Of a stretch of DNA of 64,000 nt, positions 25,654 through 35,720 are shown one piece after another. The notes under the pieces are model-generated. The model worked only from the letters and a program-made list of their open reading frames with translations, was not told where the DNA came from and did no database searches. The DNA lies in contig MKUZ01000031.1 in NCBI GenBank assembly GCA_001899065.1, positions 287,322 to 351,321 of the forward strand, in the 5' to 3' direction. A program made the translations under genes and the position numbers. This stretch comes from Devosia sp. 66-22. GTDB taxonomy: Bacteria; Pseudomonadota; Alphaproteobacteria; Rhizobiales; Devosiaceae. Each line of letters begins with the position of its first letter. The first letter of the stretch is position 1.

Positions 25654-26859
25654 ATGGGTCTGACGGTTCTTGAAAATTGCCGGGTCGCCACGATGGCCTT
25701 TGGAAAGCCCGCCTACGGTCTGATCGATGACGCCACGATCATGCTAGCCGACGATCGAATACAGTGGGTTGGTCACCGCACCGACCTGCCGCAGCCTCCC
25801 GCAACCACAGCACGAATCGATCTGGGGGGAGGCCTTGTTACGCCCGCGCTGATTGATTGCCATACTCACCTCGTGTTCGGCGGCGATCGGGCAGACGAGT
25901 TTGAACGCAGGCTTCACGGCGCGACGTATGCAGAGATTGCCCGGACTGGCGGCGGCATCATGTCGAGCGTTCGGGCGACGCGGGCCTCCAGCGAGGATGA
26001 ACTGGTTGCTGCTGCGTTGCCGCGACTCGACACTCTGATCGGAGAGGGGCTTGCTACATTGGAAATCAAGTCCGGGTACGGACTGACGATCGAGCACGAA
26101 CTCAAGATGCTGCGGGCCGCCCGCCGGCTCGCCACCCTTAGGCCGGTTCGCGTGACGACAACCTATCTCGCTGCGCACGCCGTGCCGGCGGAGTTTGCCG
26201 GCAACGCTGACGGCTTTATCGATGAGATCGTCATTCCCGGCTTAATTGCTGCCCACAGCGCCAACTTAGTCAATGCGGTCGACGGCTTCTGCGAGCGGAT
26301 AGCATTCACGCCGGCACAAATGGGGCGGGTGTTCGACGCTGCTGCCGCGCTCGGGTTGCCAGTGAAGCTCCATGCCGAGCAACTCAGCAACTCGAATGGC
26401 GCGACGCTGGTGGCTTCACGCGGCGGCCTGTCAGCCGATCACCTCGAATATCTTGATGATAAAGGCGTTACTGCGATGGCCGCCGCGAGAACGATTGGGG
26501 TTCTCCTCCCCGGCGCATTCTATGCTCTGAGAGAGACTCGCGTCCCCCCTATCGAACGCCTGCGCGAGGCCGGTGTGCCACTGGCCGTGGCGACGGACTG
26601 CAATCCGGGCACCTCACCGCTTACATCCCTCCTTCTTGCAATGAACATGGCCTCAGTCTTGTTCCGGCTAACTCCGGAAGAAGTTCTGGCAGGCGCGACC
26701 CGGAATGCCGCCAAAGCCCTTGGCTATGACGACCGGGGGGTCATCCAACCAGGCAAGCTCGCGGACCTTGCCGTCTGGAACATCGCTCACCCTGCCGAGC
26801 TTTCCTATCGGATCGGCTTCAATCCACTTCGGCAGCGCATCTTCGGGGGTACGTTGTGA
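25654..26859 (+). CDS. hutI: Imidazolonepropionase
   Basis: 401 residues of the amidohydrolase superfamily. The metal site shows [25 protein letters not shown] and [10 protein letters not shown]. It hydrolyses 4-imidazolone-5-propionate to N-formimino-L-glutamate, the third step of histidine breakdown. The ATG at 25654 has GAGG upstream and was preferred to a TTG at 25627. It overlaps hutH (GTGA). Confidence 0.95.
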   Translation: MGLTVLENCRVATMAFGKPAYGLIDDATIMLADDRIQWVGHRTDLPQPPATTARIDLGGGLVTPALIDCHTHLVFGGDRADEFERRLHGATYAEIARTGGGIMSSVRATRASSEDELVAAALPRLDTLIGEGLATLEIKSGYGLTIEHELKMLRAARRLATLRPVRVTTTYLAAHAVPAEFAGNADGFIDEIVIPGLIAAHSANLVNAVDGFCERIAFTPAQMGRVFDAAAALGLPVKLHAEQLSNSNGATLVASRGGLSADHLEYLDDKGVTAMAAARTIGVLLPGAFYALRETRVPPIERLREAGVPLAVATDCNPGTSPLTSLLLAMNMASVLFRLTPEEVLAGATRNAAKALGYDDRGVIQPGKLADLAVWNIAHPAELSYRIGFNPLRQRIFGGTL

Positions 26860-28397
26860 ATCACATCTTGAAGCCGGGGGAGGCGACACTCGCCGAACTG
26901 CGGCAAGCCATCACGGCCGATCATCCATTCGAACTCGATGCGGCAACGCGGCCAGCGGTTGAAGCCGCGGCACGGCGTGTTGCCGACGTATCGGCCGGCG
27001 TGATTCCGGTCTACGGAATCAACACGGGCTTCGGAAAATTGGCGAGCATCCGCATCGCTGAAAATGACGTCGGACAACTGCAGCGCAACTTGATACTCTC
27101 GCATTGCTGCGGCGTCGGCGACCCGCTGCCCTCGAACGCGGTCCGCCTGATCATGGTGCTCAAGCTCCTGTCGCTGGGGCGGGGAGCATCCGGTGTCCGC
27201 TGGGACGTGATCGCTCAGATTGAGGCCATGCTGGCTCGCGGTGTCCTCCCGGTCATCCCAAGCCAGGGCTCGGTGGGAGCGTCAGGCGATCTCGCACCTC
27301 TTGCCCACATGACGGCGGTGATGATCGGTGAGGGCGAGGCGCTTTACTCTGGGCGGCGGATGACGGGCGGGTCGGCGCTCGCGGCTGCTGGATTGGGGCC
27401 GCTTGTCCTCCAGGCCAAGGAGGGCCTGGCGCTCATCAACGGCACTCAGGTGTCGACCGCTCTGGCGCTGATCAACCTGTTCTCGGCATTCGACAACGCT
27501 CTCGGCGCTCTGGTGACTGGTGCCCTGACGACCGAAGCGGCGATGGGGTCGATTGCCCCCTTCCACCCCGAGATTCATGCCCTGCGGGGATTGAAGGGGC
27601 AGATCAGGACGGCGGCGATGTTGCGGAGTCTGCTTGAGGAGTCAGAGATCGGTCGTAGCCACTTGGTCGGAGACGAGCGCGTGCAGGATCCGTACTCGAT
27701 CCGTTGCCAGCCGCAGGTTATGGGAGCGTGTTTCGACCTGCTTTGGCAGGTCGCTGCGACGCTGCGTATCGAAGCCAATGCTGTAACGGACAACCCGCTC
27801 GTTCTGTCCGACGGATCGATTGTTTCTGGCGGCAATTTTCACGCCGAGCCTGTTGCGTTTGCTGCTGACCAGATGGCTCTGGCCATCGCCGAGATCGGAT
27901 CGCTCTCCCAGCGTCGCATCGCACTACTCGTCGATCCGGCGTTGAGCTACGGCCTTCCTGCGTTCCTTTCCCCCCGCCCGGGTCTTCATTCCGGCATGAT
28001 GATTGCGGAGGTGACGTCCGCCGCGCTGATGAGCGAGAACAAGCAGCTCGCCCATCCCGCCAGCGTCGATTCTACTCCGACGTCTGCGAACCAGGAAGAC
28101 CATGTGTCGATGGCCTGCCACGCGGCCAACCGGCTGTTCCGGATGAACGCGAACCTCTCGCAAATCATTGGCATCGAACTATTAACGGGCGCGCAGGGAG
28201 TGGAACTACGTTCTCCGCTGCGTCCTAGTGAGTCATTGCAAACCGCTGTCGCCGCCTTGCGCGCCAACATCCCGCCGCTAGACAGCGACCGCTACATGGC
28301 CGGCGACCTAGCCACAGCAGCTCAACTGATCGCCAGCGGCGCCATCGTGCGGGCCGTCGAGGCCATCGGCCTCCCGCAGCTCGAGGACGCGCAATGA
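26856..28397 (+). CDS. hutH: Histidine ammonia-lyase
   Basis: 513 residues. The MIO cofactor triad Ala142-Ser143-Gly144 lies in [17 protein letters not shown], at the same numbering as well-studied bacterial HutH. Other landmarks are [11 protein letters not shown] with the catalytic tyrosine and [11 protein letters not shown]. It deaminates histidine to urocanate. The GTG start overlaps the hutI stop, and the ATG of hutG overlaps its own stop. Confidence 0.96.
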   Translation: MNHILKPGEATLAELRQAITADHPFELDAATRPAVEAAARRVADVSAGVIPVYGINTGFGKLASIRIAENDVGQLQRNLILSHCCGVGDPLPSNAVRLIMVLKLLSLGRGASGVRWDVIAQIEAMLARGVLPVIPSQGSVGASGDLAPLAHMTAVMIGEGEALYSGRRMTGGSALAAAGLGPLVLQAKEGLALINGTQVSTALALINLFSAFDNALGALVTGALTTEAAMGSIAPFHPEIHALRGLKGQIRTAAMLRSLLEESEIGRSHLVGDERVQDPYSIRCQPQVMGACFDLLWQVAATLRIEANAVTDNPLVLSDGSIVSGGNFHAEPVAFAADQMALAIAEIGSLSQRRIALLVDPALSYGLPAFLSPRPGLHSGMMIAEVTSAALMSENKQLAHPASVDSTPTSANQEDHVSMACHAANRLFRMNANLSQIIGIELLTGAQGVELRSPLRPSESLQTAVAALRANIPPLDSDRYMAGDLATAAQLIASGAIVRAVEAIGLPQLEDAQ

Positions 28398-29203
28398 ACG
28401 CCATCGTTCACGAGGGCTCGTCCCCAATAATCCTAGGCTTCCCGCATGTCGGAACCGAGGTGCCGGACGACATTGCGGCGTGTCTGAGCGAAGAAGGCAA
28501 GAACCTGCGCGATACAGACTGGCACCTCGATCGGCTCTATTCTGGAGTTCCGGTCTCCGTCACCACGGTCAAGGCGCGACACCACCGCTACGTCATCGAT
28601 GTCAACCGCGATCCGGCTCGTGTCAGCCTGTACCCCGGCCAAAACACTACCGATCTGGTTCCGCTCAACACCTTCGACAACGTACCGATCTGGCTGCCGG
28701 GCAAGGCGCCCGACGAGGCCGAGATTGCGCGACGGCTGGACCTCTACCACGAGCCCTACCACAGGGCCTTCGCCGAGCAAATCGAGCGTGTGCTCAGTCG
28801 TCACGGTGTTGCCATTGTGTTCGACTGCCACTCGATCCGTTCAGTGATCCCGCATTTGTTTGAGGGCAGGTTACCCGACCTCAATGTGGGCGACAACGAG
28901 GGGCGGACATGTGGCCCCCAGACGCGCGCGGCGCTGATGGGTCCGGCGCAAGAAGCGGCGGGCTACACACACGTCCTCAACGGCCGCTTCAAGGGAGGCT
29001 GGACCCCACGTCATTATGGCAAGTCGGGGAGCAAGGTGGAGGCTATCCAGCTCGAGCTCGCTCAGCACAATTATCTGGCCTCAGAGGATTTGCCTTTTGC
29101 GTTTGACGACGTCCGCGCCGCGCGCCTGCGTCCGCATCTTGCCGCTATGATCACCGGTCTCGAGCGCGTCGCGCTTGGGCATCTCAAGGACAACAGTCGA
29201 TGA
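28394..29203 (+). CDS. hutG: N-formylglutamate deformylase
   Basis: 269 residues of the N-formylglutamate amidohydrolase family, with [28 protein letters not shown]-type metal residues (VIDVNRDPA) and FDCHSIRS. It releases formate and glutamate from N-formylglutamate, the fifth step. Its presence together with hutF shows that the deiminase/deformylase branch is used rather than formiminoglutamase. It overlaps both neighbours by 4 bases. Confidence 0.94.
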   Translation: MNAIVHEGSSPIILGFPHVGTEVPDDIAACLSEEGKNLRDTDWHLDRLYSGVPVSVTTVKARHHRYVIDVNRDPARVSLYPGQNTTDLVPLNTFDNVPIWLPGKAPDEAEIARRLDLYHEPYHRAFAEQIERVLSRHGVAIVFDCHSIRSVIPHLFEGRLPDLNVGDNEGRTCGPQTRAALMGPAQEAAGYTHVLNGRFKGGWTPRHYGKSGSKVEAIQLELAQHNYLASEDLPFAFDDVRAARLRPHLAAMITGLERVALGHLKDNSR

Positions 29204-30867
29204 GCCCTTCCCTCAGCAACGCCCGCACCATCCGTGCTCCTCGCGGCAATCAGATCAGTGCCAAGTCGTGGATGACCGAGGCACCGCTTCGCATGCTAAT
29301 GAACAACCTCGATCCCGAGGTTGCCGAGCGTCCGGATGACCTTGTCGTCTATGGCGGCATCGGAAAGGCGGCCCGCAACTGGACGGCATTCGACCAGATT
29401 GTCGAGAGCATCCGTGGGCTCGAAGCTGATCAGACCTTGCTCATTCAGTCAGGCAAGCCGGTGGGCGTGTTCCGAACGCATGCTGACGCCCCTCGCGTGC
29501 TGCTCGCCAACTCCAACCTCGTGCCCCATTGGGCGACGTGGGAGCACTTCAACGAACTCGACCGCAAGGGTCTTGCGATGTACGGCCAGATGACGGCCGG
29601 ATCTTGGATATACATCGGCACGCAGGGGATCGTGCAGGGCACCTACGAGACATTCGTCGAGGCTGGCCGCCAGCATTTCGGCGGGAGCCTCAAGGGAAGA
29701 TGGATTTTGACAGCCGGACTGGGCGGCATGGGCGGGGCCCAGCCTCTTGCGGCGGTCATGGCCGGCGCCTCGTGCCTCGCGATAGAATGCGATCCCACCC
29801 GTATCGAGTTCCGCCTCCGCACGCGCTACCTCGACGAGAAAGCGGTCAGCCTCGATGAGGCGCTCGAGAAGATTACGCGATGGACGTCGTCAGGCGAGGC
29901 GAAGTCCGTTGGACTGCTCGGCAACGCCGCCGAGATCCTCCCCGAAATGGTTCGCCGCGGCATTCGTCCCGACTTCGTCACCGACCAAACGTCGGCGCAC
30001 GACCCGATCAATGGCTATCTGCCCAAGGGCTGGACGATGGAACAATGGGTGGATACCCGGCAGCGCGATCCTAAGGCGGTCGAGCTCGCATCCCGTCCGT
30101 CAATGCGGCAACATGTCGAGGCGATGGTCGCGTTCAGCGACATGGGCATCCCCACGATCGACTACGGCAACAACATTCGGCAGGTTGCTAAAGACGCGGG
30201 CTTTGAACGCGCTTTCGACTTTCCCGGATTTGTGCCGGCCTACATTCGACCGCTGTTCTGCCGCGGCGTCGGCCCTTTCCGGTGGGTCGCCCTGTCTGGC
30301 GATCCCGAGGACATCTATCGCACCGACCGGAAGGTCAAAGAGCTGCTGCCCGACCATGCGCACCTTCACAACTGGCTCGACATGGCTCGCGAGCGTATCA
30401 GCTTCCAGGGGCTGCCGGCTCGCATCTGCTGGGTCGGGCTGGGGGAGCGTCATCGCCTGGGGCTCGCGTTCAACGAAATGGTCCGCATTGGGGAGCTGTC
30501 TGCACCGATAGTGATTGGTCGCGACCACCTCGACTCGGGGTCCGTGGCATCCCCAAACCGCGAGACCGAGGCGATGCAGGACGGTTCCGACGCAGTCTCC
30601 GACTGGCCACTGCTCAACGCTTTGCTCAACACCGCGTCGGGAGCCACTTGGGTGTCGCTTCATCACGGCGGTGGTGTCGGAATGGGTTACTCTCAGCATG
30701 CCGGCATGGTGATCTGCTGTGACGGTAGCGCCGACGCTGATCGCCGCCTTTCGCGGGTGCTCTGGAACGACCCGGCGACCGGCGTCATGCGTCACGCCGA
30801 CGCCGGCTATGAGATCGCTCGCAACTTTGCGCGGGAAAAGGGCCTGGACCTTCCAGGAATCCTCTAA
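29200..30867 (+). CDS. hutU: Urocanate hydratase
   Basis: 555 residues of the urocanase family, with NAD+-binding [20 protein letters not shown] and the conserved [33 protein letters not shown] and [15 protein letters not shown]. It hydrates urocanate to imidazolone propionate. It is the last enzyme gene of the rightward operon, and the repressor gene follows after 24 bases. Confidence 0.96.
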   Translation: MSPSLSNARTIRAPRGNQISAKSWMTEAPLRMLMNNLDPEVAERPDDLVVYGGIGKAARNWTAFDQIVESIRGLEADQTLLIQSGKPVGVFRTHADAPRVLLANSNLVPHWATWEHFNELDRKGLAMYGQMTAGSWIYIGTQGIVQGTYETFVEAGRQHFGGSLKGRWILTAGLGGMGGAQPLAAVMAGASCLAIECDPTRIEFRLRTRYLDEKAVSLDEALEKITRWTSSGEAKSVGLLGNAAEILPEMVRRGIRPDFVTDQTSAHDPINGYLPKGWTMEQWVDTRQRDPKAVELASRPSMRQHVEAMVAFSDMGIPTIDYGNNIRQVAKDAGFERAFDFPGFVPAYIRPLFCRGVGPFRWVALSGDPEDIYRTDRKVKELLPDHAHLHNWLDMARERISFQGLPARICWVGLGERHRLGLAFNEMVRIGELSAPIVIGRDHLDSGSVASPNRETEAMQDGSDAVSDWPLLNALLNTASGATWVSLHHGGGVGMGYSQHAGMVICCDGSADADRRLSRVLWNDPATGVMRHADAGYEIARNFAREKGLDLPGIL

Positions 30868-30891
30868 GGGCTGAGTCTGGAGTGCGATACC

Positions 30892-31692
30892 GTGGTGGCA
30901 CGCAATTCGAGTAGAGCTGTGAATAAGCGCCTAGCCGCCGTCCCACGACCGATCGAACTTCACCAGCGCATTCGGGCTGACATCGAGGGCAAGATCTTGT
31001 CCGGCGAATGGCAGCCGGGACACCGGTTGCCAAACGAGCACGAGTTAATGGCGCAGTACAGCTGCGCGAGAATGACCGTAAACAAGGTCATGTCGGGGCT
31101 CGTGACTGCAGGCCTGATTGAACGGCGGCGGCGCGCCGGCACCTTTGTCTCCCGGCAACAAACCGACTCGGCGATCCTCCAGATCCCTAACATGCGAGAG
31201 GAGGTCACGAGCCGCGGCGCGCGCTATCGCTACCGGCTGCTGGCGCGGACGGTCCGAACGCACGTTGAGCTCGAAGCCGAGACGTTCGAGTTCTTCCAGG
31301 GCGGTCCGGTGCTTGAACTTGAGTGTCTGCACTACGCCGACGACCGGCCATTTTCCTACGAGCGGCGTCTGATCAGCTTGGCAGCGGTGCATCACGCCGA
31401 GGAGGCAGACTTCAGCCACTTCCCACCGGGGACCTGGCTGATGGAGCATGTGCCGTGGTCGGAGGCGAGTCACCGCATCGGGGCGCTCAATGCTGACGCA
31501 GAAATTGCGCGCGTCCTGCAGGTCGCCGTAGGGGAGGCCTGCTTATTGGTCGAGCGCAGAACCTGGCGGCTGCGCGAGGGAATCACTCAGGTGAGCCAGT
31601 TCTTTCCTGGTGACCTCTACACGCTGGGGGCCCGTTTTGCTCCTGACGGGCAGATCCGCACCCGCACCAACGCCCTCAAGAACCTACACTAG
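30892..31692 (+). CDS. hutC: GntR-family histidine-utilisation repressor HutC
   Basis: 266 residues: an N-terminal GntR winged helix (PGHRLPNEHELMAQYSCARM, TVNKVMSGLVTAGLIERRRR) and a UTRA effector domain ending TYTLGARFAP-like (DLYTLGARFAPDG). HutC proteins bind urocanate and release their operators. Three GTNTANAC palindromes in the window are likely targets. The GTG at 30892 has GGAG about 9 bases upstream. The gene converges with hutF, 2 bases apart. Confidence 0.92.
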   Translation: MVARNSSRAVNKRLAAVPRPIELHQRIRADIEGKILSGEWQPGHRLPNEHELMAQYSCARMTVNKVMSGLVTAGLIERRRRAGTFVSRQQTDSAILQIPNMREEVTSRGARYRYRLLARTVRTHVELEAETFEFFQGGPVLELECLHYADDRPFSYERRLISLAAVHHAEEADFSHFPPGTWLMEHVPWSEASHRIGALNADAEIARVLQVAVGEACLLVERRTWRLREGITQVSQFFPGDLYTLGARFAPDGQIRTRTNALKNLH

Positions 31693-31694
31693 CG

Positions 31695-33038
31695 CTAGGC
31701 GGCCAGCAGTGGCGTCACCCTCTCTCGGTATCGCCTCATGATGTCGCCACGGCGCGTGTGCCGTCCTTCCCGAACGACCTCTCGCCCAGCAACGTACACA
31801 GCGTCGATTGCGCCGGCGCTTCGGCCGAATATCCATGCATCCAGAAGCTGATCGTTGATTCGCCCGATCAGCGAGGGATGGCCCAGATCGAGCGAGACGA
31901 GATCGGCGGGATTGCCGATTTCAATCCCAGCGCGAGTCCCGGTTGCCTGCGCGCCTCCCGCTAGGCCAGCGCCGAATAGCCGTCGGCCAGTGGACATGTC
32001 GGCACCGGCGAGTGCATTCCGAGAACGCTGCTGCAGTCGAACCGAGTACTCGAGTTGCTTGACCTCATCAGTGACGCCGATGGCGACGTTCGAATCGGTC
32101 CCAAAGCCGATGGCTCCCTCAGCATCAAGCCAGGAGACGGCGTTGAAAACTCCGTCCCCGAGATTGGCTTCGGTCACCGGGCACAGGCCAGCGACGGCGC
32201 CTGATCTGGCCAGTCCGCCGATCTCGTCGGGCGTCATATGTGTTGCGTGGATAGGGCACCATCGCTCGTTGACGTTGGCATGGTGAAGGAGCCACTCCAC
32301 GGGACGCTGGCCGCTCCATGCGACACAGTCCTCGACCTCGCGCACCTGCTCGGCGATGTGCATATGGATCGGTCGCGACCCCGCAAGCTCGATGGCGGCG
32401 CGCAAGCCGACCTCATCTACGGCACGCAGGCTGTGGGGGGCGATCCCAAGGTTGGCGGTGGGCAAACTCGCCACATGCCTTTGGCTCGCCTCTACGAGGT
32501 GCACAAAGGCGTCTGGCGTGTTAACGAACCGCCGCTGCGCCGGAGTGGGCGGTGCACCGCCAAAGCCGGAATAGGTGTAAAGCACCGGGAGTAACGTGAG
32601 CCCGAGCCCCGTGGCTCTCGCCGCCTCGACGATCTGCGCACCCATTTCCGCGCGGTCGGCATAGGCCGATCCATCCTCGGCGTGATGCAGGTAGTGGAAC
32701 TCGGCAACCCGGGTGTAGCCGCTTTCGAGCATCTCGACGTAGGCTAGCTCCGCAATCATGCGGCAGTCGTCCGGAGTCATCCGGTCGACGAAGCGATACA
32801 TGGTGTCACGCCAGGTCCAGAAACTGTCGGCGCGGCTCGTGCGATACTCCGTCAGTCCCGAGATTGCACGCTGGAAGGCGTGGCTGTGAAGATTGACCAT
32901 TCCGGGCAGGAGGGCGAGGCCGTCCGGCACGTCAGCGACACCTGTCTCGATCGCCACGACGAGGCCGTTCTCGATCTGGAGCGCCACGTCAACCGCCCAA
33001 CCCGACGCCAACAGTGCTCTCTCGGCTTTTAGCTGCAT
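31695..33038 (-). CDS. hutF: Formimidoylglutamate deiminase
   Basis: 447 residues of the amidohydrolase superfamily, with metal-site motifs VNLHSHAFQRAISG, HMHIAEQVREVEDC, THMTPDE and FGTDSNVAIGV. It converts formiminoglutamate to N-formylglutamate plus ammonia, the fourth step. The ATG at 33038 has GGAG 8 bases upstream, and an operator lies 20 bases further, so it is transcribed from its own HutC-controlled promoter towards hutC. Confidence 0.94.
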   Translation of the reverse strand: MQLKAERALLASGWAVDVALQIENGLVVAIETGVADVPDGLALLPGMVNLHSHAFQRAISGLTEYRTSRADSFWTWRDTMYRFVDRMTPDDCRMIAELAYVEMLESGYTRVAEFHYLHHAEDGSAYADRAEMGAQIVEAARATGLGLTLLPVLYTYSGFGGAPPTPAQRRFVNTPDAFVHLVEASQRHVASLPTANLGIAPHSLRAVDEVGLRAAIELAGSRPIHMHIAEQVREVEDCVAWSGQRPVEWLLHHANVNERWCPIHATHMTPDEIGGLARSGAVAGLCPVTEANLGDGVFNAVSWLDAEGAIGFGTDSNVAIGVTDEVKQLEYSVRLQQRSRNALAGADMSTGRRLFGAGLAGGAQATGTRAGIEIGNPADLVSLDLGHPSLIGRINDQLLDAWIFGRSAGAIDAVYVAGREVVREGRHTRRGDIMRRYRERVTPLLAA

Positions 33039-33058
33039 TGACCGACTCCAATCCCCAA

Positions 33059-33072
33059 TATGTCTATACATA
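33059..33072. promoter_or_regulatory. HutC operator candidate 3, upstream of hutF
   Basis: TATGTCTATACATA has 5-bp matching arms (TATGT/ACATA) around the core GTCTATAC, which fits GTNTANAC. It lies 20 bases before the hutF start. Confidence 0.72.
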
Positions 33073-33085
33073 TTTTCGCGCGGGC

Positions 33086-34912
33086 TCAACGCGTGTCACC
33101 GAACAGGCGGCGCAAGCGCTCCTCCTGATCCACTGGCAATTCAGCCGAGACCGGCGTGATCAGACCTTCGTCGAGCTGTGGGTTGGAATCGGGCGCGATG
33201 CCCAGCATGGGGGCGACGCGAGCAATGATGCGGCCACTGACTTCCCCGGCGTTCCAGCCGGCCGTGTTGCCCGACTGGGCGTTCTCGGGCTCGGCTTCGT
33301 CGAGGAGGACGACCATGACGTATTGAGGACTTTCGAGCGGAAATGCGGAGGCAAAGACATTGAGGTTCTTGCCTGTCCCATAGCGGCCTTCGACGACCTT
33401 CTCGGCGGTCCCGGTCTTGCCGCCGGCCCGATACCCAGCCGCGAGCTTGTTCATGCGGGAGGCGGAGCCCTCCAGTGCATTGAGGCGCATCAAGAAGCGA
33501 ATCTTCTCGCTGGTACGCCGGGAGATCACCCGTTGCGCGTTAGCCAGCGCAGTTTCTTTGTCGCGAGGATAGAACGTCGGATCGACCAGTAGCCCCCCGT
33601 TTACGAACGCAGCCATGGCCCTCGCAAGATGCATCGGCGAGATACTGAAACCGTGTCCGAACGACGCCGTGGCCGCCACAACTTCCGACAGTTGAGAGGG
33701 CACTTTGGGCGGTGTCCGCTCGGGCAATTCCGTCTCGATGGGCCTGTCGAAGCCGATAGTCGACATGAAGGCTCGGAGATTGTCCTTGCCTAGCGTCTGC
33801 ATGATTTGGATCGTGCCGACGTTTGAGGAGTATCGGTAGATCTCGGGCACCGTTAGAATTCGGTTCTGCCCTTTGAAGTCCGTAATGGAGAAGCGGCCAA
33901 ACCGGACCGGAAAGCGCGAATCGTAGCGATCACGCAAGGAGACGGCTCCGCTGTCGAGCGCCGCAGCGAACGTCACTGTCTTGATCACGGACCCGAGTTC
34001 GAAATTTCCGGCGGTAATGCGATTGAAGCGGCCCTCGGCTACAGCCGTTGAAGGCACGTTGGGATCGAAGTCCGGCAACGAAGCCAGGGCGATGACTTCG
34101 CCACTTCTGGCGTCAAGGATCACCCCGGCCGACGCGATCGACTTATACCGTGTCATGCCGTCGACCAGCTCCGTGTACATGGCATGCTGTACCCGGACGT
34201 CCAGAGAGAGCTGTACCGGCGTGAGTTCCTGGTCTCGCGCGATGCCGAGTTCCTGTAGTAGCGCTACGCCGTCGCCGTCGATGTTTCGCTCAATACCGGC
34301 GATGCCTTTACTGTCGATGTCGACGGTCCCAAGCACATGAGAGGCCTCGCGACTCGGGTAGAATCGCTTGCTCTCGCTGAGAAAATCGATGCCGGGAATT
34401 CCGAGGCGCATGATGCGGTCGCGCGCGTCAGGTGATATTTCGCGTTTGATCCACACGAACCCGGCTTCGCCCGTGAGCCGCTGCACGAGCCATTCTCGGT
34501 CGAGATCCTCGAGGACGGTCAGAATGGCGTCGGTAGCTTGTTCGGGATCGACGATGCGCCTCGGCTCAGCAAATAGCGAGGGAACACGCAAATCGAGGGC
34601 CATCTCCAGCCCGTTCCTGTCAACGATAGGCGGCCGTGATGCCTCGATCTCGCTGACCTCGCGTCCATCGATGACCACCCGACGCTCGACTAGGCCGAGC
34701 TGGGCGAGCCTCACGCCAATGATTGCGAAGAGAAGCCCGAGCACGAACGCCGCGATCAAGATTCGGGAACCGGTTGACGCGAGAAACCGGCGCCGCGAAC
34801 CCTCTATGAGGGGCCGAACGGGCAACGCAGCGTGCTTGCCTAGACAAGAAGCAGGGACGGCTACGGGGTCGGACGACCCGCGAATGACTTGCAGAAACAT
34901 TAGAATTTCCAT
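33086..34912 (-). CDS. Class B penicillin-binding protein (FtsI/PBP2-like transpeptidase)
   Basis: About 608 residues: one membrane helix near the N terminus (ILIAAFVLGLLFAIIGVRLA), a PBP dimerisation domain (RPPIVDRNGLEMALDLRVPS), then the transpeptidase domain with SVIK (active serine), SSN and KTGT in order. It is a cell-wall DD-transpeptidase. No divisome genes are near, so it may be an accessory FtsI paralogue. The start is uncertain: ATGs at 34912 and 34900 are both plausible, and the frame is open upstream. It does not look part of the hut regulon. Confidence 0.85.
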   Translation of the reverse strand: MEILMFLQVIRGSSDPVAVPASCLGKHAALPVRPLIEGSRRRFLASTGSRILIAAFVLGLLFAIIGVRLAQLGLVERRVVIDGREVSEIEASRPPIVDRNGLEMALDLRVPSLFAEPRRIVDPEQATDAILTVLEDLDREWLVQRLTGEAGFVWIKREISPDARDRIMRLGIPGIDFLSESKRFYPSREASHVLGTVDIDSKGIAGIERNIDGDGVALLQELGIARDQELTPVQLSLDVRVQHAMYTELVDGMTRYKSIASAGVILDARSGEVIALASLPDFDPNVPSTAVAEGRFNRITAGNFELGSVIKTVTFAAALDSGAVSLRDRYDSRFPVRFGRFSITDFKGQNRILTVPEIYRYSSNVGTIQIMQTLGKDNLRAFMSTIGFDRPIETELPERTPPKVPSQLSEVVAATASFGHGFSISPMHLARAMAAFVNGGLLVDPTFYPRDKETALANAQRVISRRTSEKIRFLMRLNALEGSASRMNKLAAGYRAGGKTGTAEKVVEGRYGTGKNLNVFASAFPLESPQYVMVVLLDEAEPENAQSGNTAGWNAGEVSGRIIARVAPMLGIAPDSNPQLDEGLITPVSAELPVDQEERLRRLFGDTR

Positions 34913-34977
34913 GACGGCTTTGCACGGCCCAAACGGGCGGCGGAAGGCGCGAGACGGTCGGTGGTAATCGTGCCGCG

Positions 34978-35316
34978 CTAAAGCGTGGTCGAGACTGGGG
35001 GCCGATAGCGACTTTCGGGCACGCGTCCGACGGTCGCGGGGACCAAAGGTAGGTGGAAGTCGCGCTCGAGGAACGCCGTGAAATCGTGAGCCGCCTCTAC
35101 CAGTGAGCAAGCGTGCGAATGGTCCTCGTGCAGCTGTTGATGCGCTGGACGGTCGTGCGCGAGGCCGGTCGCCGCGACCTCGGTGCCTTCCTCAATGCAC
35201 GCGATCTGGGCGTGAACAGACGGCACCTCGTGCGCTGTCCACGCTCCTCCCACCAGCGCGGCCAACGATAGTGCGAGAAGCAATCGGCGAATAATTGTCC
35301 ACCCACCCGAGGTCAT
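34978..35316 (-). CDS. Small secreted His-rich protein
   Basis: 112 residues, start MTSGGWTIIRRLLLALSLAA, with a signal peptide cleaved near VHA-Q. The mature part has HDRPAHQQLHEDHSHAC and two cysteines, and ends in a Pro-rich stretch. A protein of the same plan is encoded at 47641-47961. It is divergent from the RcnR-like metal sensor with a candidate operator between, so periplasmic metal buffering or sensing is a reasonable guess. No named family is recognised. Confidence 0.6.
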   Translation of the reverse strand: MTSGGWTIIRRLLLALSLAALVGGAWTAHEVPSVHAQIACIEEGTEVAATGLAHDRPAHQQLHEDHSHACSLVEAAHDFTAFLERDFHLPLVPATVGRVPESRYRPPVSTTL

Positions 35317-35404
35317 GATCTGACTCTTGGGGCTTGGCCTTAAAGCGAGGTTAAAGAAGCGGGGTATTCCGTGTCGGAAAGCTAGACACGCCATCGAGCG
35401 CAAC

Positions 35405-35421
35405 ATAGGGTGCTCCCCTAT
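35405..35421. promoter_or_regulatory. Candidate DUF156 (RcnR/CsoR) operator
   Basis: Arms ATAGGG and CCCTAT are separated by TGCTC, 14 bases upstream of the regulator start and 88 bases upstream of the divergent small secreted protein. G/C-tract inverted repeats with A/T ends are the usual targets of this regulator family. Confidence 0.55.
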
Positions 35422-35435
35422 ATTATGGGATTCCG

Positions 35436-35711
35436 ATGACCCACACCATCAAAGAGAAGGCCAAACTGCTCGCGCGAGTGCGTCGCATCCAAGGTCAGAT
35501 GCTGGCGGTCGAACGCGCGCTCGAAGAGGAAATCGGCTGCGCAGATGTGCTGCAGTTGGTGGCATCCGTTCGCGGCGCCGTCGCGGGGCTCACTGCCGAG
35601 CTAATCGAAGACCACGTGCGGCTTCACCTGCTCGATGACGATGCGAGCCGCAAAGAGCGTGCCGCCGCCGGTCAGGAACTGATCGATGTCGTCCGAACTT
35701 ACATGCGCTGA
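35436..35711 (+). CDS. RcnR/FrmR-type metal-sensing repressor (DUF156)
   Basis: A 91-residue all-helical DUF156 protein. His3 (MTHTIKEK), Cys35 (EIGCADVL), His60 and His64 (EDHVRLH) reproduce exactly the Ni/Co ligand set of E. coli RcnR, whereas CsoR has Cys-His-Cys and FrmR lacks His64. It is 9 bases upstream of the P1B ATPase gene and so should be its repressor, relieved by Ni(II) or Co(II). Formaldehyde sensing is a less likely alternative. Confidence 0.85.
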   Translation: MTHTIKEKAKLLARVRRIQGQMLAVERALEEEIGCADVLQLVASVRGAVAGLTAELIEDHVRLHLLDDDASRKERAAAGQELIDVVRTYMR

Positions 35712-35720
35712 GTACAAGAC

